Of a stretch of DNA of 64,000 nucleotides, positions 21,331 to 31,841 are shown piece after piece. The notes under the pieces were generated by a model. The model had not been told where the DNA came from, did no database searches, and saw only the letters and a list, made by a program, of their open reading frames with translations. The position numbers were made by a program, and so were the translations under genes. Origin of the DNA: Alteromonadaceae bacterium. Its GTDB lineage: Bacteria > Pseudomonadota > Gammaproteobacteria > Enterobacterales > Alteromonadaceae. Each line of letters opens with the position of its first letter. Within the stretch, counting starts at the first letter, position 1. The stretch is from NCBI GenBank assembly GCA_023301705.1, contig JALZUE010000019.1, positions 1 through 64,000 of the forward strand, given 5' to 3'.

Positions 21331-23871
21331 ATGTTGGCGATAATTAAACGAATTCCTGGTGTTAAATTTTTATATTTTTTACTGGTGTGTTTTGTTTTTT
21401 TTCAACTTGTTTTAGTACAAAAAAATTCATTAGTTAAGCCAAGTGCCGCAATTACGCCACAAGAAACACGGTTAGCGAGCAAAGTCGCAAAAAAGCTTGC
21501 TGATAAACTTGCGTCTAAACATTCATCAATAGAAATTACTATTGAAAATAATGAGTTATCGGCTGTTGCTAAAATGGCGAGTCACTTACTACCTAAAACA
21601 CAGGTCGTATTAACAACGTCAAATATTGGTATATTGCTCGCTTCTTCAACACAAGTTAACTTACCTTTTAAGCGTTATTTAAATATAACGTGTTTAGTTT
21701 CGCAAACAGCAGAAAATTCAAAATTACATGATTGTAAAATAGGGTATTTACCCATTTATGGTTCATTACTTGAGTGGATAGCGCTAACTGGGTTTTCAGT
21801 GGTATTAGGTGAAGACTTTGCTGATACCGCTCAAGATTTATTAGCGAATATTGAATACAGTAACGCAAGTATAAAATTACATGCAAAAAAATCGAAGTTT
21901 CTAAAAGAGCAAGTTAATCAATCTATGAGTCGAATTGGTGACTTTGCAAGTAGCTACCAACAAAATGCAACGGTAGATAAAGAAACTATTGTGTATTACC
22001 TTAATGAGCTTAATAAGGTTAAATCAAGTGAGTTAGCGCCTTACGTTGGCGCTTCGTTTTCACTTGCCCAAGAGCGTTCAAAATATAATGATCCTGTTGA
22101 AGAAAATACGGCTGTTCTGTGGGCGTTAGCAATTAAATTTGGTGATTATCACTTTGCTTCATTAATGGGGCTTAAAGCCAATAAAAGTTATTCGGCAGTA
22201 CCTACAACAAGAGGTCGTGTTGATTTAACACAGCATTTTATTTATTCAGCTATTTTAGATCAGCTAGGCGATTTAGATGTTGGCTTAGCGATAGGCGAAG
22301 CTAAAGAGTTACTTGATTCACTTAAAGGTGGCAGTGGCTTTAGTTTTTCAGATTTAGCTGCTGATAAAGCAGGTTTAAAAATTTCACACTTTTCAACCAG
22401 TAATAAAAATAATGCCTTATATACTCAAAAGTTACTTGCCAATGTAACAACCGAAGATGCTTATTTTCCGTTTATACATGACTTACCTGACGGCTTTAAA
22501 GATAAAGACTACCAAAAAGTTATTTCTTCAATAGAATCTAAAAACTATCGATATGTTGAAACCGAAATAGACAAGCGCATCAATAAACTTGCTGTTTATA
22601 ATAAAAATAATACCATTAAGCGATTGCACAAAAATATTGCTGAAAGTAAAAGTGAACAATGGCTACCGCCAAGTGAATTCAATCAGTTTAAGTTTTGGCA
22701 CAAAGTAGATACTAATATTCATAGTGACTTCTCTGATGGAAGACATAGTATCAATGAAATAGCTGAAAAAGCTCACCTCTATGGTTGTGAAGCAATAGCG
22801 ATTACAGATAGCGGCGATCTTGATTTCACCAATGTACTTTCGTCTAAATACTTTAATACAGTTCAACAGGCTAATGAGCGCTTTCCATTAATGACTGTAA
22901 TGCCGGGGTTAGAATGGAACATTCCACCGTTTAGAGGGCGAGAGCATGTCACCGTTATTTTACCTAATACAGTGAACCAACAGAAAAATTTAAATGCATT
23001 TCGTAATCGCTTTGATCAGTTTAAACGTTACGATGAAAAGTTGTTATCGCCAGAACAAGCCTTTCAATGGTTAAATGAATATGGGCATGACAATAGTGCT
23101 ACTAAGCCTTTGGTGATGTATAACCACCCAAGTAAAAAAGACGCACAACAACGTGAAAATTTACATGACTTTACCTATTGGCGACAGTTCACTGATTTAA
23201 TGGTTGGCTTCTCTGGTGCCCCAGGGCATCAAAAACAACAAGGTAAAAATCATGGTGGCTATAATCGCTATGTAAAAACAGTGAATGGCTGGGATCCTGT
23301 CGTTGAAAATGTTGGTGGTGAGTGGGATCAACTTTTACAGCAGGGTTACAAAGTATGGGGAGCTAGAGCAACGTCTAATTTTCAAAATACAAAAACTGAT
23401 TATTGGCCGTGTGAATATTCTTCTACTCATGTTTTGAGTAAAACGAATAACCACAATGATATTTTACAAGGCTTTCAATCAGGGGCTTATTGGGCGCAAC
23501 ATGGTAACTTTGTAAAATCGTTAGCGTTCAATATAAAAACGGCGAATAATACTTTAGTTATGGGTAATGCCGCGAACGTGAACCCAAAAGAGCAAGTTAA
23601 CATTCAAATAGCAGTAGAATTAAACGTTGTAAATTGGCGTATAGAGTTAGTATCGCTTAATGAGCTAGAGCTTATTGTTATTACCGACAATAATATTGAA
23701 ACGATTAAGCTAGACATAACCGAGGCTAAACAAAACACAGTAACAATAAATTACCCTTATATTATTAAATCAGAAAATACTGTGTTTCGCTTAAGGGGTA
23801 AAAGTACAACAAGCAAACAAAGAAACCTAATGTTTTACAGTAACCCAATAAAGCTTATTCGAGTTCAGTAA
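21331..23871 (+). CDS. Membrane-anchored protein with C-terminal PHP-like metal-dependent hydrolase domain
   Basis: N-terminal TM (FLYFLLVCFVFFQLVLV); C-terminal KVDTNIHSDFSDGRHSINEIAEKAHLYGCEAIAITDSGD (PHP motif), MPGLEWN, VMYNHPS. Confidence 0.75.
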   Translation: MLAIIKRIPGVKFLYFLLVCFVFFQLVLVQKNSLVKPSAAITPQETRLASKVAKKLADKLASKHSSIEITIENNELSAVAKMASHLLPKTQVVLTTSNIGILLASSTQVNLPFKRYLNITCLVSQTAENSKLHDCKIGYLPIYGSLLEWIALTGFSVVLGEDFADTAQDLLANIEYSNASIKLHAKKSKFLKEQVNQSMSRIGDFASSYQQNATVDKETIVYYLNELNKVKSSELAPYVGASFSLAQERSKYNDPVEENTAVLWALAIKFGDYHFASLMGLKANKSYSAVPTTRGRVDLTQHFIYSAILDQLGDLDVGLAIGEAKELLDSLKGGSGFSFSDLAADKAGLKISHFSTSNKNNALYTQKLLANVTTEDAYFPFIHDLPDGFKDKDYQKVISSIESKNYRYVETEIDKRINKLAVYNKNNTIKRLHKNIAESKSEQWLPPSEFNQFKFWHKVDTNIHSDFSDGRHSINEIAEKAHLYGCEAIAITDSGDLDFTNVLSSKYFNTVQQANERFPLMTVMPGLEWNIPPFRGREHVTVILPNTVNQQKNLNAFRNRFDQFKRYDEKLLSPEQAFQWLNEYGHDNSATKPLVMYNHPSKKDAQQRENLHDFTYWRQFTDLMVGFSGAPGHQKQQGKNHGGYNRYVKTVNGWDPVVENVGGEWDQLLQQGYKVWGARATSNFQNTKTDYWPCEYSSTHVLSKTNNHNDILQGFQSGAYWAQHGNFVKSLAFNIKTANNTLVMGNAANVNPKEQVNIQIAVELNVVNWRIELVSLNELELIVITDNNIETIKLDITEAKQNTVTINYPYIIKSENTVFRLRGKSTTSKQRNLMFYSNPIKLIRVQ

Positions 23872-23920
23872 ACGTATTACAATACCGTTAATAACAAATT
23901 AAATTTAAAATAAGGAACAT

Positions 23921-24976
23921 GTGTTGGCGAATACAAATATCATCAATAAAGATATAGGCATTGATAATCGTCATTATATTAACCAGTTAAGAGGAGCATC
24001 TATTCTTCGTGTAATGATGGCTCATTTAGGTTTGTCATGGTTTTATTTACCTTATTCTAGTTATGTAGGGTTATTGTTACCCTTATTGTTTTTTGTTTCT
24101 GGTGCTGTTTCTTACTTTAGTTTTTTACGTGCGCAAAGTATTACAAAATTTATCGTAAAGCGTGTTGTGAGCATTGTATTGCCGTTTTATATACTTTTTG
24201 CATTGATTGGCGCAGTTGCTTTGTTTTACGACGATTGGACCTTTAGGCGTTTATCGTATTGGTTTTTAATGCGACCAGAATACCAAGACATGCCTTTTTC
24301 ATTAGGGCAAGTGTGGTATTTACAAACATTAACAATGATTACATTAATGTCGGTGCCTTTCTTTTATTTTTCACGAAAAAATACAAACTACTTACGTTAT
24401 TTATTAGCGATTACATTTATTTTCATATGTATTCATTCTGTTTTTAATATTCATCAGTATTTTATATTTGGTGCTGTTGATTTTTATTTAGCAATATCTA
24501 ATGGTTTTTTCTTTGTATTAGGTGCGCTTTATTATAGCCATCAATCATTTTTTACTGTTAAAAAGCTACTGTTACTACTGCTTATAACAAGTGTCACTTT
24601 TGGCGTGTTTGTTATGATAGAAGGTGGATCTTTAGGAGTACATAAAGAAAGCCCTAGCTTGTTATATATAGCGGGCTTTTTAGCGGTGTTAAGTGCGTTA
24701 ATGTTATTTAAAACCAATATACAAAAAATATTAGGCTTAATTACACCATTAAATTGGTTATTTGTGTATTGCAGTAAACATGCTTATTCATTGTTTTTGT
24801 TACATACACTAATGATAGGCGTTGTTGAAGCCCATGTCTTCACCGAAAGCTTAACAGGTAATGCTAAAATGGCATTAGTGAAAATGGTTGTTGTTATTGC
24901 ATTAACATTATTGATAGCCCCAGTATTTACAACACTGTGTAACAGTTGCACCAATTATATAAAACGGTTTTTGTGA
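23921..24976 (+). CDS. Acyltransferase family 3 membrane protein
   Basis: ~10 TM segments; YINQLRGASILRVMMAHLG; SLFLLHTLMIG. Confidence 0.8.
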   Translation: MLANTNIINKDIGIDNRHYINQLRGASILRVMMAHLGLSWFYLPYSSYVGLLLPLLFFVSGAVSYFSFLRAQSITKFIVKRVVSIVLPFYILFALIGAVALFYDDWTFRRLSYWFLMRPEYQDMPFSLGQVWYLQTLTMITLMSVPFFYFSRKNTNYLRYLLAITFIFICIHSVFNIHQYFIFGAVDFYLAISNGFFFVLGALYYSHQSFFTVKKLLLLLLITSVTFGVFVMIEGGSLGVHKESPSLLYIAGFLAVLSALMLFKTNIQKILGLITPLNWLFVYCSKHAYSLFLLHTLMIGVVEAHVFTESLTGNAKMALVKMVVVIALTLLIAPVFTTLCNSCTNYIKRFL

Positions 24977-25069
24977 TGGCATCAATACTTGTTTTGAATC
25001 ATTGCCGAATCACTATCTAAAAAAAGTGAATTAAGTAGCCAAAACTTAGTAGTATTGGCTACTGTTTTC

Positions 25070-25870
25070 TTACTGCTTACGTTTTCTAAAAAGGTAGAAT
25101 GAAAGCAATAAAAATAAAATAGGTACTGGCCACTTCAGCATATAACTTATTTTTTCAAAGTAGTATTTTTTAGTAATAAAGTGCTGAACATTACGCCAAA
25201 CCGAATAATCGGCCTTATACATTTTTTCAAAAAATAAGCGATCATTTTCAGTATAGCCTTGCTCAGTATATAATTTTGCAACTGATTGGTAGTGTATCTT
25301 CGTTGATTCTTTATCAAGCGGAATACTCACACCAAAATCAGCATCAAGTAAAACACTTTGCTGGTTGTTAAATGTTGCTTCAACAACAACGTGCCCTGGG
25401 TATACTATAATGTTATTCGCAATGTTATGTTTATTTAATACTTGTGAAAGAATCATTGAAGCATCACCACAAATACCAATACCACGCTCTAAACTGCGTT
25501 TGTAATCAGCAAAGTGGTAACGATTGTACTCAGGAATAGTAGTAACTTTACTCATTAAATATAAAAAATAATTTTCCCAAATAGGTACTAGTTGGTTAAA
25601 CTTTTCAGGCGAGTATTTGCCCCAATGAATATGGGCCAACCCCTTTGCTATTAAGTTAGTTGCTCTGTAGGCAAATTCACTGTCTGATTCATCAATACGT
25701 TTATTTAACCCCGCGATTACTTCATCGTAAGGTAGAGGTTGATCATTAATAAATCGTAAATCATTATTGGTGATGTTTTCAGGTCTAATATTTTGCGTTA
25801 AACCATACATATTAATAGCAAGTAAACTACTACCTACAACAAATAATAAAACAGATACATATAGCTTCAT
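25070..25870 (-). CDS. Membrane-anchored transglutaminase-like cysteine protein
   Basis: Putative Cys-His-Asp triad in ERGIGICGDAS / YPGHVVVEA / LLDADFG; N- and C-terminal TM helices. Confidence 0.65.
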   Translation of the reverse strand: MKLYVSVLLFVVGSSLLAINMYGLTQNIRPENITNNDLRFINDQPLPYDEVIAGLNKRIDESDSEFAYRATNLIAKGLAHIHWGKYSPEKFNQLVPIWENYFLYLMSKVTTIPEYNRYHFADYKRSLERGIGICGDASMILSQVLNKHNIANNIIVYPGHVVVEATFNNQQSVLLDADFGVSIPLDKESTKIHYQSVAKLYTEQGYTENDRLFFEKMYKADYSVWRNVQHFITKKYYFEKISYMLKWPVPILFLLLSFYLFRKRKQ

Positions 25871-25905
25871 GAAAACTAACCTTATTGCCCTTAACAGTTA
25901 AGCTA

Positions 25906-27003
25906 TTAAGCTAAGCTTGAATATAAAGTATTTATTTTATCAATAAACACCGTTTCACTAAAGTGTTCTTCTACGCGAGTACGTGCTTGTTTTTCTAAAC
26001 GTTGTTTAAGCGCATTATCTTCAAGTATGCGAAGTACGGCTGCCGATAATTGAGGGTGGTTTTTTGCTTCAACGAGTAAGCCAGAGCTTTCATCAATAAT
26101 GGCTTCAGGAATACCATTAACGTTAGTTGAAACTATTGCTTTACCACATGCCATTGCTTCAAGTATTGAAATAGGAAATGCTTCTTCATGCGATGCACAT
26201 ACATAAACATCTAAGTGATCAATTAACGCTTTTACGTTTGAAACTTGACCATGAAAAGTAACCTTGTCAGTAATACCTAAATCACTTGCCATTACTTTTA
26301 ACGTACCTTCGCGTGGCTCTTGCAGTATATCGCCACCAATAACATCAAAGTGTGTATTAGGGTACTTTTGAATGACAGTACTTGCCATTTGCAAAAATTC
26401 ATCATGGCCTTTTCTGTGTTGTAAGTTTGCTACAATGCCCACTCTAATGGCGTTACTGGGCTTATCAATTATCACCGGAGAAAACTTTGTTATATCAACG
26501 CCATTATGTATTACCCACTGCTTTGATTTAGGGCATAAATCAGCAAGCATTGGGCCTACGTCGTCTTGTAATTCTTGGCTGCAAAATATAAACGCGTCTG
26601 GAAAATCTTTTTCATTAAATACCCATGAAGCAAATGAACGTTTAAATGGGAAATGCACATGGCAAACCACTTTTACGCCTTGTTTCTTTGCTGTTTTAAG
26701 TAAACTGCGCGTACTTAATAAATCACCCGTATGAAAAATATCAATATGGTTTTGCTCAATTAGTTTTTTCCATTTTGCATTACTTTGTAGGGTTTTTATT
26801 GGGTGTTTAAAATCAGGCTGATGAATGTTATGTGTTAAAGGTGTAACATTAAAAGCTTCACATTCTTGTGTTAACTCGCCTATTTCAGGGCAAACTAAAT
26901 ACTTTGAATTTTCTTTGTTATTCAAGCCACGCATTATGGCTTGGCTAACCCGTTCAGCACCACCAATAACACCAACACAGTGAACAAAACATATACTTTT
27001 CAT
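25906..27003 (-). CDS. Glycosyltransferase family 4
   Basis: GVIGGAERVSQAIM; DVYVCASHEEAFPISILEAMACGKAIVSTNVNGIPEAI. Confidence 0.92.
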   Translation of the reverse strand: MKSICFVHCVGVIGGAERVSQAIMRGLNNKENSKYLVCPEIGELTQECEAFNVTPLTHNIHQPDFKHPIKTLQSNAKWKKLIEQNHIDIFHTGDLLSTRSLLKTAKKQGVKVVCHVHFPFKRSFASWVFNEKDFPDAFIFCSQELQDDVGPMLADLCPKSKQWVIHNGVDITKFSPVIIDKPSNAIRVGIVANLQHRKGHDEFLQMASTVIQKYPNTHFDVIGGDILQEPREGTLKVMASDLGITDKVTFHGQVSNVKALIDHLDVYVCASHEEAFPISILEAMACGKAIVSTNVNGIPEAIIDESSGLLVEAKNHPQLSAAVLRILEDNALKQRLEKQARTRVEEHFSETVFIDKINTLYSSLA

Positions 27004-27172
27004 GTACGTAACGCCTTTAAAACAACAATGATAAAATACAAGACAGTATGTCTTAAATGAGGTAGATAGGGTAACATACTTTACTTACTGAAAAAGCATA
27101 CCTTAATGTATTAATCGTTATGAACAATAACAATAAAAGGTATGTATACAAGACCGAATAAATAGGTTTTTA

Positions 27173-28159
27173 ATGATAAATTTAGTTATAAAAAAATTTA
27201 AAATAAAAGTGCAAAAAATACAACATTATTTCACTAGTGTTATTTTATCATTTTATTTACCAGGTAAATTTAATGAACAAAAAGTCTATGTATTAACTTC
27301 ATCACCACGCTCTGGTAGCACCTTACTTGGGCAAATATTAGATGAAATACCTGATTCATGCTCGCTTTTTGAACCGCTACAATTAACTCATGTACCTGAA
27401 GCTAAACAAGCCGGCTTTTTATGGCGTACAGATATTGCTGAATCAAAAGAGTGGGTTTCTGGGAAAAACTTCTTTCAACGCATATTTGAAGGGCGTGTTA
27501 TTAATCGCTGGACAACCATGGAAATGACATTAGCTAAATCGTTGAAAGCGAAATGTATGGTGGTTAAATTTGTTCGTGCAAATCGTTTATTACCTTGGTT
27601 GTGTAATAACTTTTCTTTACCTGCGCCTATTTTATTATTGCGTCACCCGTGTGCTGTTGTTGCATCGCAAATGAGTTATGATTATTCATGGTCAAATATT
27701 CAACGACCAGAAATACCTGAATACATAAAAGCTTACCCGAAATTTGTTGAGCTTATTGAACAAGCGAATACCGAATTAGAGTTTTTAACCATTGTATGGG
27801 CGCTTGATCAGTTGCCTGTATTATTAGCGCAAACACCACACCCATGGATGATTGTTACCTATGAAGACTTAGTTCTTCAGCCAGAAACTACATTAAAACG
27901 TATTTCAAATGAGTGGAATGTTAATATTAACATGGAAAAAGCTTTAGCTAAGCTTAAAAAGCCTTCTACTGTAGTAAGTACATCAGGTATTAGTGGTGTA
28001 AGCGGCTGGCAGAAAAAGTTAACGCCAGAACAAATTACGACTATTTTACATATTGTACATGGTTTTGGGTTATCGTTTTATACTGAACAAAACAGTATTG
28101 ATTATGAAAAATTATACGATGAGCAGCTTGCCGAACAAATTAAACAAGTGGGCTGTTGA
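27173..28159 (+). CDS. Sulfotransferase family protein
   Basis: VYVLTSSPRSGSTLLGQIL 5'-PSB loop; ILLLRHPCAVVASQMSYDYSW 3'-PB-like segment. Confidence 0.85.
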   Translation: MINLVIKKFKIKVQKIQHYFTSVILSFYLPGKFNEQKVYVLTSSPRSGSTLLGQILDEIPDSCSLFEPLQLTHVPEAKQAGFLWRTDIAESKEWVSGKNFFQRIFEGRVINRWTTMEMTLAKSLKAKCMVVKFVRANRLLPWLCNNFSLPAPILLLRHPCAVVASQMSYDYSWSNIQRPEIPEYIKAYPKFVELIEQANTELEFLTIVWALDQLPVLLAQTPHPWMIVTYEDLVLQPETTLKRISNEWNVNINMEKALAKLKKPSTVVSTSGISGVSGWQKKLTPEQITTILHIVHGFGLSFYTEQNSIDYEKLYDEQLAEQIKQVGC

Positions 28160-28182
28160 GTATTTAGGTTAGAGCGTTATTT

Positions 28183-30039
28183 ATGAAAAATGAAAGATAT
28201 AGATTAGATATTCAAGGGCTTAGAGCTATTGCAGTTCTTTGTGTAGTCATATTTCATATTGCACCAGATTACTTACCCGGTGGGTTTGTTGGTGTTGATA
28301 TGTTTTTTGTTATATCTGGTTATTTAATTATTGGTCATATAATTAAAGATTTAAAAAACAACAGTTTTAATTTATTAAATTTTTATTCTAAGCGTGTTGT
28401 TCGTTTATTTCCTGCTTATTTTGTTTTGATGGTTTTTTGTCTTGTTTTTGCATATATACTTTTTCTGCCTAGTGAATTTTAACGCTATGTCTATAGTGCT
28501 ATTACATCAATCTTCTACACATCAAATATTTGGTTTTTTACACAATCTGGTTATTTTGATAATACTTTACAGATGTCGCCATTACTACATACATGGTCGT
28601 TATCAGTAGAAGAGCAGTTTTATATTCTATTTCCTTTGTTATTGGTTTGGTTATATAAAATAAGTCAACGTAAAGTTGTAATTTCTTTAGCTCTTATTGC
28701 TTTGTTAAGCTTCTTAGTGAGTGAGTTTTATTTGAAACTAAATTCACCAATGGTGTTTTTTCTTTCTCCTTTCCGTTTTTGGCAATTTATTGTGGGTGGG
28801 TTACTGGCAATTACATATTTTAAAGCGCCTAAAAAAGCGCCTGCAACAATTATAAGCTTATTGGCTTTAATTACTCTTTTCTTATGTTTTTTCATTTTTG
28901 ATAAAAATACTTTATTTCCTGGTGCTAATGCAATCGCACCTACGTTAGCAACAGTATTGTTAATTTATTCTGGGGTAAATAATACAACAATTACTTATCG
29001 TTTACTTTGCCTGCCTATTTCCATTTTTATTGGTAATATTTCTTATTCATTCTACTTGTGGCACTGGCCAGTTATTATCTTTTATAAGTATAGTGTTGAC
29101 TTCACTCTTGTAAGACATCATATGTTGATTGTTTTGTTAATTGCTATTTTTTGCGGTTACTTCTCATATAAATATATTGAAAACCCATTAAGAAGCTTAA
29201 ATAAAAAGCTTTTACCTTTTTCGATTATTATTGGTTCGTTGGTTTTGAGTGGCTTTTTATGTATTTTAATGTTGTTTTCTATAGACTTTCAAAGTAAAAA
29301 CATTTCTGATGATAAAAAAGTTTTTGCATCTTACCTTGATTATGAGCCTGGAAAAGTACAAAGGTTAGGTACTTGTTTTTTAACTAGTATTCATAATGAT
29401 TTTTCTTATTTTGATAAAGATTTATGTGTTGAGTTAGAAGAAAATAAAGCAAACTATGTGTTGATTGGCGATAGTCATGCAGCTCACTGGTACAGTTCTT
29501 TAAGAGCTCATATGAATGTTAATCAAACTTTAACTCAAGTAAATGCAAGCGGTTGTAAACCTATTCTTTCATATGAAGGCCATAGTCGTTGTACAGATTT
29601 AATTCGTTGGGCTTATGAGAGTTTATTTTTATCAAATACAATTGATACTGTTATTCTTTCAGCTCGCTGGACGAATAGAGATATCGAATCACTTAAAGAT
29701 ACGATTCTGTATTTGGAGGAATATACTAGAACAATTATTGTACTTGGTCCTATTCTTGAGTACGAACAAGACTTACCTAGGCTGCTTGCTGTTTATGGTG
29801 AAGATGGTGTTAGCAAATACAATAAATATAAAAAAATAAAGTCTTATGATGACTTATACAGAACTGAATTATTAAAAACATCGGCTAATTACATTTCTGT
29901 AATTGATATTATTTGTGAAGAAAAAAAGAAATGTATATCAACTGTAAATGGTAATATACCGTTACAATTCGATTATGGCCACTTAACAGGTGAAGGTGCT
30001 AATTTATTGATGGATAATATTAAAAAAGGCACCTTTTAA
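28183..30039 (+). pseudogene. OafA-type acyltransferase with C-terminal SGNH domain, interrupted by an in-frame TAA at 28480-28482
   Basis: ORFs 28183..28482 and 28573..30039 are in the same frame; between them RYVYSAITSIFYTSNIWFFTQSGYFDNTLQ reads openly; N-term RLDIQGLRAIAVLCVVIFH, LLHTWSLSVEEQFY, SGNH VLIGDSHAAHW. Confidence 0.85.
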
Positions 30040-30178
30040 TATTATTTTATCTGTATCGCTTGCACTGTAACGTGGTTAATATTTACATCAATAAAAACCA
30101 CATTAAAGAAATTGAATAAAGCTAAATAGGTTGAATAGCTCTTTGCTTAGGCGATCTGTAATTCTTGGTAATGATGTT

Positions 30179-30865
30179 TTATGTTTTATTTTCCCATGGA
30201 AACTCTGTCGCTGTACTAGTTTTTCCTATAAAAGCGAGAAATGTTTGAAACGCGCTTTTTTCTGCAATGTTCACTGTTAGTAAATCTTGTGGTCTATCTT
30301 TAAAATAATTTTCAACATATGCAATGTGATTTTGGTATTGCCTAATAAGTTGTTCTTTATTGAATGGGTCTGCTTGTGTTGTTTGGTGAGCATCAACAAT
30401 AAACTTTGCTCTAAATGTATTACTCACATAAGTTGATTTTAATAAATCATCGTATGTTGCAATACCGTCAGTTACCCCTGAACGTTTAGAATAGTATTTT
30501 ACAAATGAGTTATACCACTGCTCTGGCGAATCTCTAACAGTTAATATAAATTTGCTGTTTGGAAAAGCCTTATCTAAATAAGGTATTATTTGATAAAAAC
30601 TAAAAGGTACGTCTTGAAATACTTCTGCACTTTTACAGTATTGAATGATAGGAGCATAGTCGTCTTCAAGGTAGCACTGTTCAAATAAGTGCTCAGCGAC
30701 ATCTTGCTCTCCAATTACGTAACCAAATTCAGCAAACGCTGCTTTTAAACTTGTGGTACCGGTTTTATTACGGCCAATACAAAATATTTTTTGTTTGCTT
30801 TTAACGCGTTTTGCATTAATAAGTCTTCGTATTCTTTTTTTGACTAAAGTAAATATAATAGGCAT
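30179..30865 (-). CDS. Sulfotransferase family protein
   Basis: KIFCIGRNKTGTTSLKAAFAEFGY; FILTVRDSPEQWYNSF. Confidence 0.85.
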   Translation of the reverse strand: MPIIFTLVKKRIRRLINAKRVKSKQKIFCIGRNKTGTTSLKAAFAEFGYVIGEQDVAEHLFEQCYLEDDYAPIIQYCKSAEVFQDVPFSFYQIIPYLDKAFPNSKFILTVRDSPEQWYNSFVKYYSKRSGVTDGIATYDDLLKSTYVSNTFRAKFIVDAHQTTQADPFNKEQLIRQYQNHIAYVENYFKDRPQDLLTVNIAEKSAFQTFLAFIGKTSTATEFPWENKT

Positions 30866-30883
30866 AAAATTAACTTTTAATAA

Positions 30884-31810
30884 TTAAGCAGATAATGCTT
30901 TAGGTAGGCCAATAGCCACAAATAGTACTCTTATTAGCCCTCTAAACGACACCTTACGACGTTTAATAAAGGTTTTACATAAACTAAGGTGTTTTAATTT
31001 TGTTGCGCAGGCGTTTTCCCATAGTTGGTATGCTAGGTAATCGTCGAATGACGCTTTTGTATAGTTATTATTATTTAATAGCGCTAATACATGGTTAATA
31101 ATAATAATACGTGAAGCAGCTGATTTTTCACTTTCAGCGGTCATTATACTACCCGGCCGTTGTCGATAAAAATAATAATCTAACGAAAATGCTCTTACGC
31201 GTTTTGCGGTAAAAAAGGCTTCAAAGGTAAAGGGCACATCTTCAAAAATTAGCTTATCAATAAAGTTAAGCTGATGCTGCTGCATAAATTCACGTTTGTA
31301 AATTTTATTCCAACAGTTAATGCGTTTATAGCGAGCGTTGAACGACGTTTCTAGTAGGTTTAACCCTGATGTTACGCCTAAGTTAATCACGTTATTTGGA
31401 ATAGTTAGTTCTTGTGCTTTTGCATTACTGTCACCCCAAAACGTTAGGCTTTGTGCAATGGCAATGTCTAAATCGTCTGCTTTGGCGTGTTTGTATAGTT
31501 CAAGTAACGCATCACTACTAATGTAGTCGTCGCTATCAATTAAGGCGATATATTCACCTTTTGCCACGTTAATACCTGCATTTCTAGCAGATGACAAACC
31601 ACCATTGGATTTATTTACTACTTGTGTGTGGTTAGGGTATTGCTGTGCAAATTGCTCAATAATTTTATCGCTGTTATCAGGCGAGCCATCGTTAACCAAA
31701 ATCACTTCATAATTGAGTGTGGCTAATGAATAAATAGAATGTAAACAGTCTTCAAGGTATTCTTCTACATTGTATATAGGCACAATGATTGATAATTGAA
31801 TATTATTCAT
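30884..31810 (-). CDS. Glycosyltransferase family 2
   Basis: LSIIVPIYNVEEYLEDCLHSI...VILVNDGSPDNSDKII...NGGLSSARNAGI...LIDSDDYI. Confidence 0.95.
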   Translation of the reverse strand: MNNIQLSIIVPIYNVEEYLEDCLHSIYSLATLNYEVILVNDGSPDNSDKIIEQFAQQYPNHTQVVNKSNGGLSSARNAGINVAKGEYIALIDSDDYISSDALLELYKHAKADDLDIAIAQSLTFWGDSNAKAQELTIPNNVINLGVTSGLNLLETSFNARYKRINCWNKIYKREFMQQHQLNFIDKLIFEDVPFTFEAFFTAKRVRAFSLDYYFYRQRPGSIMTAESEKSAASRIIIINHVLALLNNNNYTKASFDDYLAYQLWENACATKLKHLSLCKTFIKRRKVSFRGLIRVLFVAIGLPKALSA

Positions 31811-31841
31811 ATTATTTTACTTTCTCTGTATTTTTTATTGG

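Noticed and set aside
25070-25130. C-terminal TM plus RKRKQ of the transglutaminase-like protein as a sorting signal
   Set aside because: No PEP-like motif precedes the TM; more likely a simple membrane anchor
30040-30178. Possible hairpin GTGGTTAATATTTACATCAATAAAAACCAC between convergent genes
   Set aside because: Short imperfect stem with long loop and no T-tract; not a convincing terminator or repeat
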